A stretch of DNA of 64,000 bases from Lingula anatina (taxonomy: Eukaryota > Brachiopoda > Lingulata > Lingulida > Lingulidae): positions 448,273-512,272 of the forward strand of contig NW_019774848.1 in assembly GCF_001039355.2 (NCBI RefSeq), written 5' to 3'. The position numbers and the translations under genes are program-made. Position 1 is the first letter of the stretch; every line of letters starts with the position of its first letter. The notes below the pieces were generated by a model that saw only the letters and a list, made by a program, of their open reading frames with translations, was not told the DNA's origin and did no database searches. This document shows, one piece after another, positions 23,808 to 35,800 of this stretch.

Positions 23808-26800
23808 TTAGGACACTGCGATGGCAATGACCATGATGATGACCAGGATGACCGTCAGGGTGATGTAAATGGCCAACATGGTCGACTTGAAACGACGGCC
23901 CTGAAACAGGAATTACGGGAAACTTGAATACCATCAGTATTAAGTATGGACTGTGTGACATGATAAGAAAAACTTATTTCCGTATAATCTATTTATGGTT
24001 AACAGTCAGACACGTTAAGACAATGAACATCCAAAAATGTTTCCCTAAAATACTGTTAGTATTAATACAGCTTCTAGATTTTGTAGTCTGTCACTTACGG
24101 AGGGTTCAGGTTCCGGCACCTTCTCTGCACGGGGGTCAGTGCGCTTCTGCATCTCCCACTGTTCACGCTTGTCTGGAAGAAAATCATCAATGGCTTTACT
24201 TGCAAAAGTACTGAAGTTTATTTCAAGAAACTAAATATTGTGCATAGAAAAAAATATTATGGTGATTTTGACTTAAGAAATTGTGTGGTTTTGTCTACAG
24301 AAATAACAGATCAAACTTTCATCAAAATCATATGACTGACTACAACTGAGACTACAACTACAGTGTTTAAGAACTGAAAGGCTGCGGGATATTCTCACCT
24401 TTGTTTCTCTTGTGTACACAGCACTGATGAATCTCCAGGGTAATCTCAGTGATAAACTGGACCAGGACCCAGATCAACATGACCCAGGTCACCCACCAGG
24501 GTACCCCAGACTTGGCCAGGTTCATTCCAAAGAAGATGTTGATGGCTGAAATACCAATAGGTCATATGGTCAGCAAAATTAGAACAGGGAAATGAGAAAT
24601 ATTTCATACCAAAGAAAAATTTGATGGCTGAAATACCAATAGTTCACTGGGTCAGCAAAATTAGAACAGTGAAATGATAAATATTATATCCCCCCTTCCC
24701 CACCCCTAGACACCACCTAGTGTTGTCAGAGTAAACAAGGTTATAGTAGGGGACAAAAAGCTTTCTGTCAAACTTTTGAATTTGAATACTTGTGAGTACA
24801 TCAGTGAAACATTAATTTAATAAGATTTTATTTATTTACACATTTGTCTGAGCTGTTCACAATATTGTTTTAATATGTATCTTGAAATTATGATCATTAT
24901 AAGTTAAACCCTGTACGTACTTGCCAGAATGTGCGCCACAGTTCCAACAATCCAGTGGAACCAGTTAAAGATGGGCCGATAATCATCCTCGGGGTGGCAA
25001 CGGAACAGAGCCATGATTGGCTGAAAATAAGTTATGACTTTGATAACTGACATGTGCATATTCTTATTTCAATTCCATAAACAAATTCATCACTTGAGAA
25101 TCTTAAAAATCTGCATATTTTGATGAATCCTTTCACGTGCTGCTGTTTTACAACTACCACCTTCACAGAAAGCCATTCTAATAAGTCATCATTCAAATAA
25201 AGAGGTCACATTAATTCTGGTGATAGGGGGATGCTTACATTCAGTACACACAGTATGGTCACTATGAAACCAATGATAGGGTGATACTTACATTCAGTAC
25301 ACACGGTATGGTCACTATGATACCAATGATAGGGGTGATACATTCAGTACACACAGTATGGTCACTATGATATCAATGATAGGGTGATACTTACATTCAG
25401 TACACACAGTATGGTCACTATGATACCAATGATAGGGAGATACTTACATTCAGTACACACAGTATGGTCACTATGATATCAATGATAGGGTGATACTTAC
25501 ATTCAGTACACACAGTATGGTCACTATGATACCAATGATAGGGTGATACTTACATTCAGTACACACAGTATGGTCACTATGATACCAATGATAGGGTGAG
25601 CCACAGCAAAGCCTGGAGAGTCCATCTGGAATAAGAGCAAGCCACTATTCACAATTGTAACACATTACAGAATGTTGTCTACCCTCAAATGAACACTTCT
25701 TAAAATTTCCTCAAGTAATTAAAACATTTCGTTTTGGTAAAAATAAAAAAGCAGTGGAAAAGCTTACGTTGCTGTATCCCATCACTTCAATGAAGATGAG
25801 TATAAAAGCAATGATGGTCAAGATCAGCGTGTTGATCTGCAAGGTACGGTGGTTCTGAAATAAGAGCAGAAAATCCATGTGACATTTTGTAACCTTCATT
25901 TATGATATCATCCCTGGTCACTTCCAACAGTGTCCTTGTAGTGACCTTCTTACTTTACACTACATTTTTAACACATATAATTACATATTTAATTATGTTA
26001 CTACATCACACCGTACTGCACTATACTTCACACTGACACCATTATTAACAAAGTCCTATTGCTGTAAGAAGCTTTCTTTCTTCAAAGAGGAAAAATGGAG
26101 AAGGAATTTTAACGCAGAATGATAATCTTGATCCTTACAGCAAACCAGACCCTCTCTCCACAGAGCCTGTCATTGGGCCACATTGGCTTGAAATATCTGG
26201 CAAATATGATAGCAATACTGGAGGTCAACACCCAGGCCAGGATCATCAAGATACCTGAAATAAAACAACAGAAGGTCAACAATATGATGGCAATACTGGA
26301 GGTCAACACCCAGGCCAGGATCATCAAGATACCTGAAATAAAACAACAGAAGGTCAACAATATGATGGCAATACTGGAGGTCAACACCCAGGCCAGGATC
26401 ATCAAGATACCTGAAATAGAACAACAGAAGGTCAACAATATGATGGCAATACTGGAGGTCAACACCCAGGCCAGGATCATCAAGATACCTGAAATAAAAC
26501 AACAGAAGGTCAACAATATGATGGCAATACTGGAGGTCAACACCCAGGCCAGGATCATCAAGATACCTGAAATAGAACAACAGAAGGTCAACAATATGAT
26601 GGCAATACTGGAGGTCAACACCCAGGCCAGGATCATCAAGATACCTGAAATAAAACAACAGAAGGTCAACAATATGATGGCAATACTGGAGGTCAACACC
26701 CAGGCCAGGATCATCAAGATACCTGAAATAGAACAACAGAAGGTCAACAATATGATGGCAATACTGGAGGTCAACACCCAGGCCAGGATCATCAAGATAC

Positions 26801-29800
26801 CTGAAATAAAACAACAGAAGGTCAACAATATGATGGCAATACTGGAGGTCAACACCCAGGCCAGGATCATCAAGATACCTGAAATAGAACAACAGAAGGT
26901 CAACAATATGATGGCAATACTGGAGGTCAACACCCAGGCCAGGATCATCAAGATACCTGAAATAGAACAACAGAAGGTCAACAATATGATGGCAATACTG
27001 GAGGTCAACACCCAGGCCAGGATCATCAAGATACCTGAAATAAAACAACAGAAGGTCAACAATATGATGGCAATACTGGAGGTCAACACCCAGGCCAGGA
27101 TCATCAAGATACCTGAAATAAAACAACAGAAGGTCAACAATATGATGGCAATACTGGAGGTCAACACCCAGGCCAGGATCATCAAGATACCTGAAATANC
27201 CTGCCTCCAATGTTGTAAGTGTTTACTTACCATGAGCTTTCACCAGAGGGCAGCTGGCACAGCCTCCAATGTTCTCAGTGGTCACTTACCATGAGCTTTC
27301 ACCAGAGGGTAGCTGGCCCTGCCTCCAATGTTGTAAGTGTTTACTTACCATGAGCTTTCACCAGAGGGCAGCTGGCACAGCCTCCAATGTTCTCAGTGGT
27401 CACTTACCATGAGCTTTCACCAGAGGGTAGCTGGCCCTGCCTCCAATGTTGTAAGTGTTTACTTACCATGAGCTTTCACCAGAGGGCAGCTGGCACAGCC
27501 TCCAATGTTCTCAGTGGTCACTTACCATGAGCTTTCACCAGAGGGTAGCTGGCCCTGCCTCCAATGTTCTGAGTTCACTTACCAGGAGCTTTCACCAGAG
27601 GGCAGCTGGCACAGCCTCCAATGTTCTCAGTGTTCACTTACCATGAGCTTTCACCAGAGGGCAGCTGGCACAGCCTCCAATGTTCTCAGTGTTCACTTAC
27701 CATGAGCTTTCACCAGAGGGCAGCTGGCACACTGGCAGGGAGGGAAATGGGCAGTCGCCAGTCGCCAAATGCGACTGCTAAAACGAATTGGTGAGTGCCA
27801 AACTCAGTAACTGGTCCAAACGGGTGACTGCTCTGTAAGCATCAGCAACATGTGAAATATACGGGGTTTATACTAAGTTGCACTTAGATATTTTTCCTTT
27901 TTTAAAAAAATCCGCTCCCAATTTTGTCTGCATTGAAGACTACGCGAGTTTCAGATGTGTTGACCTATTTTAATGACGCTTCCGAACATGTCAGACGTTA
28001 TTTGCATACGACCTGACCTCTTGCATCAGAATATCAATTTTAACCAATCAGATTTTATTACAGCATTTGCGCCGTAAGAAGTAGCAGAGCCTCGAGGATT
28101 GAAAAGCTACGTACGCAACAAACCTTTTCGGTAAAAATACTAATTTACTTGAGTGCTGTTTTGTAGTTTTGAAGGGTAAATATAATTCTTTAAATGGTTT
28201 CTGGTCTTTTTCAATGTCAATAGTTCATAGTTACATTCAAGATTTTACAAGAAACAATACTTTTCCTGTTGGGGCCGTTAGCATGCTGCTGAAATATTTT
28301 CTTGTTGCTGGAAATTAAATCAAAACTACAATCAGTGTGTGAATTGAATAAGTTCAACTTATCTTACAATTTTATAGCGATGTGGAGGTTTTTGCCTGGT
28401 GTGGCAAAGCCGCCAGAGCCTCTAAAACGAAAAGCACCGACAAATGACGAAAGCGAACAACCTAGCACTAAATGTAAAAAAAAAAAGAGAGTGCAGGTAC
28501 CTTCCTTTATAACAGCTACAGATTTTTGAGGAAAATAAAAAGGCGAGGATTTTTTGCTCCGTTTTACGTTTATATTTTAACTTTTGGGACTTTAAAGTCA
28601 CTTCCTATTTTGTGTTAATACAATGGGTGTTAACCCATTGTTCTAATTCCAAACCTTGTTTGGGTAAACACAGTTTACCAGAGATTAATGACATCTTTAT
28701 ATTTTTTAACCTAATAGTTAAAATACTCGATTCCTATTGTGTAATGTGGTGTCATTTCCTTTAACCATAAAAGGTGGAGAAAGCTGTTTAGTTTTTAAAA
28801 TGTGAATAAATGTTGATGAATTTTTGGGAGTTATTTGGTTGATTTCAATTCTTTTAAATAAGTTCAAAATAAAAATGTGAAAATTAAACTTCATTTGCTT
28901 TATTTATTTATTACTGGCACATTTTAATAATAATTTTTAAAAAATGAAGTTGCTCAGTATGTTTAAACCGTCCACCCCCTTTCGATTCTTTCATGATTGG
29001 ACTAGTGCCCCAAGGCCTAGGACCACTACCTCCAGAGTCAGCTGGTCCATGTTGACCTGTGCTGAAAAATTCCCATTTCCCTCCCTGCCCAGCCTGCACT
29101 TACCATGAGCTTTCACCAGAGGGTAAAATTCCCATTTCCCTCCCTGCACAGCCTGCACTTACCATGAGCTTTCACCAGAGGGCAGCTGGCACAGCCTCCA
29201 ATGTTCTCAGTGTTCACTTACCATGAGCTTTCACCAGAGGGTAGCTGGCATGGCCTCAAATGTTCTCAGTGTTCACTTACCATGAGCTTTCACCAGAGGG
29301 TAGCTGGCGCGGCCTCCAATGTTGTCAGTTTTGATCAAGTTGGTTCTCCGTGGCGACACAGCTGGGCCACCATAGTAGTCAAATCCATGCTTTCCCACAG
29401 CACCAGCTGGAAGAAGTAGAAAGGACAGAGGTCAGCAAACCATTCTTTTCAAGACCCAGTGCATTAACATATGGAAATACAATTTTCAGATCACCATTGA
29501 TGAAATCTAATTATTAGAAAAATATATTATGTTTCACTCTTTTCTGTTGCATTAATTGTTTTTTAGTGAAGCCTTCACATCACATTTCAATCAATTTATC
29601 CATTACTCCACCAAACAGTCCAACATACAAGCAACTGGTCCTTTGGCAAACAATATATGGTATTCGTTATTTAGTGGTTTCATCATTTTAGCGTCAGAGC
29701 TGGTGATTGTACGGGTGAACCGACACCAGATGGTGCTGTTGGCATATGTGGCGCCCTCTCTTACTAAACCACTGCTCTAAAATAAGAAAAAAAATCAACT

Positions 29801-32800
29801 GTGTAATAATATGTTTAATATCTTTCCAGCCCATATATACAGTGACCTTTTAAATGGCAGTCTACTATCTAAGCTGGGTAAGTTCAATAATTTTTCTAAT
29901 ATTTGCCTTAAATCTTACATGATATTTGAGATAAAAGTTTCAACAAGGCAGCAGAGCTGTCAAATGTACAGACAGAAGGCAGAAAATAATTATGCTTGTG
30001 AACAATATGTTTTTTTCTGGTCTGTTTTGATGCAATTTTACATCATAATGCTCAACAGCATAATCACACCAAATTTTTATTGTGCAATACTGGTAACAGG
30101 GACATTCAGAATATGTGACCAGGGCTTAAGGAAATATGGATAATGTGAGGGGGGAGATAATTGCTTGACCACTTAACTAGAACTTAGTTTTCCTCATCTA
30201 GGGTAAGTTCGTTTTTTATCTTGAAAGCAGGGTCAGTCTATGTTAAGACCATTTCTATAACGATTAAGAGCATGAAAGATCATCTGTGATCTGAAATTGC
30301 AAATTCAGATCATTTTAGGTGCACTACCTGCACACCTAGAGATAGCAGGAGTCGCATTTACAACACAAGTGTTGACTTCACAAGACAAAGAGCAAAGAGC
30401 ACCTGCGTCTTCACTGCAAGATATCTACACTGTAGTTACAGCTCTCACTGAATCCATCAACCTTAACTGACTGAACTACTCCAGAGCCTAACTATGGGCG
30501 GCCAAAAGGGCAAAAATTCATGTCGTCGATTCAGTTATGTTTCGTTGATTCACTGCCTTCCCATCGATTCAGTTTTAAGTTTAAACGACCCTGTCATAAA
30601 TTCAACATCTACTTTCGTCAATTCAATTGTCAAACATTTTTCATCTACGGTGTATTAAAACCAATGCTGTCACTATTTTCGTCGATCGTGTAACCATTCT
30701 CGTCGATCGTGTAACCATTCTCGTCGATTGTCAAACTATTTTCGTCGATCGTGTAACTATTTTCGTCGATCGTGTAACTATTCTCGTCGATCGTCAAACT
30801 ATTCTTGTCGGTCGTCTAACGGTTTTCGTCGATCCTGTAACGTCACCTCATCGTTCAGCGATCGATTGCCAGAGGGCGCTGTGGTAGCACATTGACCTAT
30901 CACTTGACTATCAAAATGGCAGACAACAAAATGATTGCTAGTGAAATAAGAAAATTTTCTCAACAATTTCAATTTTAATTGTTAATAATTAAAATCTATT
31001 CGGTTGTAGGGACATTATTTTCTAGTTGTTTTCAACTCTGACCATGGCTGGCAGAGTTATAAATTACCGTGTGATTGACAAACAGAAGCGCATGTTGCTA
31101 CCCCAGCGCCCTCTGGCGATCGATCGATGACACGATCGACGAGAATAGTTAGACGATCGACGAGATTAGACGATCGACGAGAATAGTTACACGATCGACG
31201 AAAATAGTGACAGTATTGGTTTTAATACACCGTACATGAGAAATCTTTGACAATTGAATTGACAAAAGTAGATGTTGAATTTATGACAGGGTCGTTTAAA
31301 CTTGAAACTGAATCGATGGGAAGGCAGTGAATCGACGAAACATAACTGAATCGACGACATGAATTTTTGCCCTTTTGGCCGCCCATACCTTACATCTTCA
31401 CTGGTGAAATAAAACTAAATATATTCTTGACCCCTAACATATGTGAAATGTAAAAACAAACTGCTGTGGCCTTAGACGAGAGGCAACTGGGTCACTGATA
31501 AGATAACCGTTATAACTCTGCTGAACACACATTCATAGTCCATTCTCTCCCACCAGTTTAGTGCTGAAAAGAGATAACTGCTCTACATAGAACAGTTCGC
31601 TACACACCCTAAAAATGGCTACAGCTCGCAATGACAGAGATGAAGAAGAAAGCCTACGAGCCAAAATAACTGAATATTTTGTCAGCTGTCCATTATGCCT
31701 TGAGGAGCACAAAGACCCGACAGATTTACCATGTAGGCATACATTTTGTAAAGGTTGTCTGAAGACTTATATTTCAAACCCAACACCAGGAAGTAAATTC
31801 CGATGTCCTGTGTGTCAGAAAGAGACTGAAGTTCCTAAAGATGGCCTTGAGGGCTTCACTCACAATTTCTTCATTGAAAGCTTGCAGGACACTGTACTTC
31901 AGTCAACAAATAAGAAAAAGTGCAGCTTTTGTGTTTTGGTGTCCCAAAAAGAAACAGTGGCTACTTCAAAATGTATCACCTGCCATGACTACCTATGTGA
32001 GAGGTGTTCTCCATTCCACTGTGGTACCACACTCACTAAAAACCACAAGGTGCTGACTTTTCAACAACTTCACAGTAGTGAGTACCAAAAAGAAATCCAA
32101 GAGCAGCAAAAGATTATCTGCCCAGAGCACAAAGGTGAGATGATACGATACTTTTGTTCAGACTGCAGTGTCCCTATTTGTCGTGACTGCAGAGATCTAC
32201 ACCATGATGGCCACAAACTTATCACCATTGAAAAAGCTGCAGAGATGGTAAAGCCACAACTTCTGACCAAATCCTGTGGCATGGAGAAAAAATTTGCAAG
32301 GGGTAAGAAAGCAATAGCTAAAATTGATGAAATATTGGTAACCCTCCAAGAAAATGAAAGCTTTGTTCAGCAGAGGATCAAAGCTCGTGCAGCTCATCTA
32401 CGTCAACTGGTAGATCAACGAGAGAAAACCTTACTACAGAAGCTTCATCAAACCACCAGCACTCACAGAAATAATTTACAAATTTCCCGTAAAAACTGCA
32501 AAGCCACTTGCTCCTCTATTAAAACTACGACAGATGTAGTAAAGAACATCCTTCAGCATGGTGCCCCCATAGATGTCCTCATGTTACAACACCAACTTGG
32601 ACAGAGACTAGATGAGCTACAGTCCATTTCATCTGTGGAAGAAATTCCAGAGGAACTTGAACTCACACTCACCACCAACACAGAAGTGGACCAAGAGATA
32701 TCCAGTGGGGCTGGACTGGGGAATGTGCAGATATCTAGACAACCAGCTTTGCCCAAGTTTAAACCAAAGGCTGAATGTATGCTGGAGTTTGACACTGGCT

Positions 32801-35800
32801 GTAAGAGGTCAGTGGGCATTTCAGTGAGTCCAAAAAGGGAGTATGTTACTACACATGACCAGGATAACAAGGTCAAGGTATTTAGTTCAGATGGTACATC
32901 AAGACAAGAGATTACAAGTGTCTCAGACACACAGCTGAAATGGCCAGCAGGGATCTGTCACTTCCTTGATGGAAGGATGGTTCTAGCCTGTAGAAACAAT
33001 AACAAACTGTTCATCCTGTCACCACAGTGGGAAGTACAGCAAACTGTAGATGTCAGCAACCCATATGGTGTGGCTCTCAATAACAGCTGCACAAAGATTG
33101 CTGTGGCACAGTATAAAGAAAAGTCTATGAGTGTTTTCAGCATTGATATCAAAGGGCAAATAACTTTAACTGATGTGATACAGAACAAAGATGAGAAGCA
33201 GTTGTTCAGTAAACCATATAAAGTGGCATATATGAGCAATGGGTGCCTTGTTGTTAGTGATGAAACACCAAACAAACTTCACATCCTAACCCCATCTGGT
33301 GACCCACTGTATCAGTACACAGGACCTGATAACAAGTTAGGTGACATTCGTGGTGTCTGTGTTGATGCCTATAACAACATACTGGTTACGGAGTTTGATA
33401 ACCACCGCATACACCTTGTATCCCCAGATGGGAAGTTCATCCAGTACATACCAACCAGAGCTGATGGACTAAATAAACCATGGGGATGTGCCATCAACCA
33501 GGATGGAGATGTGGTTGTGACCCAAATGGATGGGAAAGTGAAAGTATTCCAATACTTGGAAAAATGACATTCTTTAAAATGCTAAGAAACTGTACAATAT
33601 GCACTTTTCTGACAAATTTCAATTAATGTGGTATACAAGATAGCAAAGCATCCAAATGTAAAAATGCAAAGCAGAAAATAATGATGGAACTGTATAAAAG
33701 ATTTTTTTATCAGATTTGAAGCAGTATTACACAATAATAAACAGCATAATCAGGTGGATGGGAGTTAAAAGTCACATCTTGAAAATGCAAGTGTTTGAAA
33801 AAAAAAATTAAAAAGAAAAATTTTCCAATAAAACTGCTATTCAAACTTTTGATCTGGCTGTATTAAAATGATATGAATAATCCCACTGAGTTTGAGGATA
33901 ATAAGGCACTATTATTCATCTATAACATTAATGCTGGCATAACACAAAATATTTTTTTCATTTGTAAACTTATTTGCAATATTAAACAACATTTACCAGT
34001 ATTATTATCACAGATTCCTTATTATGTGACAATGTTAATTTAGACTTTTACAAACTGTATCTGGCAGAGAGCTAAACCTATGGGAGTTTACAGGGAAACC
34101 TCAGCATGTGTGTTTTATGTATCTCATTTAATGGCCACTTGAAACTTAATTAGGCAAGTGACTTAATGGCTCTAAACTTAGCTAGTGATTACAAAATGAG
34201 ACATATCAGACTGACCACCCACATGTGACTAGCAAAGGTCTTCATGCCCATAAAATTTTTAAATCATGCCTAAAAATGCCAATATATAATACAACGTATA
34301 TGATAACAGGTTTTCCATCATCTTTATATAATCAACTAACAATATTGTTAAGATGAACAAAATGCCAAAAGAACACTTTTACGTATCAGTGTTGCATATT
34401 TGCTGAAAAAAGTGAAAAAACAGCATAACTTTAAAAAAATGGCTCGAACATGCAACCTGTATTATAGCAATATTGATCACTCCTGTAGGTTACTAGAAAA
34501 TAGGTCTATCGGTTTCCTTGAAATGTGTTTTCAGTGTTGCATATATGCTGAAAAAAGCGAAAAAATGCACAATCTTTTAAAAAATGGTCCGATCATGCTG
34601 CTTTACGAACTCGACCTGCATATTATGAATATTCATCAGTTCTGCAAGTATAAGCCAAAAGATAAAACGGTTTTCCACTTATCGTGTTATCGGTGGTGAA
34701 AGTGCATGGCGACGATGGCGACGGCCACGACAGATGCAGGTGACAGCTATATGTACAGGCACATATGTGTCTGTAAATAAAAAGCCATCTAATATTGAAA
34801 GTTGACTTACTCCAATCTGTCCAGAGGTAAGTGGATCCTCAGAGTTGTAATACTGATGAACTGCTGTTGTTCCTTTGTCTTCATCATATATACATGCTAT
34901 TACACTGTCATCACCCTAGGGAACAACACAAGTAGACAAAATTTCAATTCTTTACTAAATTTGCTTGGGAATTTACTTCAATTGTTCTTTTTTTTTACAT
35001 GAAATGTCAAGATTCAAATAGAATGACAAATAAGGTCATGTTTCAGTGTGAAAATCAGTATATTTAGTACTATTTACAATATTAGTCGTCCAATGTATTC
35101 AACATTTAAGAGTGTAATTAAATCAAGGCGCAGCAGAGATATAATTTGCTGTCACATGTCACAAACAGTGGACCAAGAGTAGTTGTAATTGACTTTTACC
35201 ACAGCTGACACTTTGAACTACAGGATGATTGCACTTGTATTTAGCTACAAGCCCATCACATCATAATACAGGAGAGCCTGTAAGTGAAATACAAGTGCAA
35301 CTATCCTACTGTTGGAAGTGCTGGCTATGGGATAATTTACATAACAGAGCCAGGTGACCATGTAAAAGAATTAGAATAGCATCAAAAATCAAAGCCTAAC
35401 ATTCTGTAGATTAACTACATCAGTACTAAGATTTCCTCTTTCCATTATCAATGTACAATCTTTTTAATTTCAAAAATCTACAGGACTTATGCATGAATCA
35501 ATGAACATACTATAAAAAGAAAATAAGAAAACATAATCATTTAGTCTAAACGAAAACTATACAAAACCATCAACAGGATTCTAAAAAAGTGAATCTAATC
35601 ATTTTTGATGTTTTTAGTATGAACAGAAAAGATGAATTCATATAAAATGTTGCTCCAAATGCCACAGTTCATATCAGTCCTATAATCTATCATTGCTTAA
35701 TACATGGATATCATATCCCCCACCCCTGTATGCAAGGAGTGTTTGTTTCACACTCACCATCTGTTTATCATTGGAAAACCCAACAGCCACGTATTTCTGA

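Noticed and set aside
26109-27294. Long overlapping ORFs of 346-391 codons on both strands
   Set aside because: They arise because the 78-bp minisatellite unit is a multiple of three without stops in several frames. Only the exon 9 reading in the last unit joins the FRRS1 gene in frame.
25227-27735. Regular repeats with similar spacing that might suggest a CRISPR array
   Set aside because: Units are contiguous, without unique spacers, contain eukaryotic splice sites and match exon ends. The surroundings are clearly animal DNA.
30627-30887. Repetitive ORF of 86 codons (VTILVDR-type repeats)
   Set aside because: It lies in an arm of the foldback element and is a translation of its 21-bp tandem repeats.
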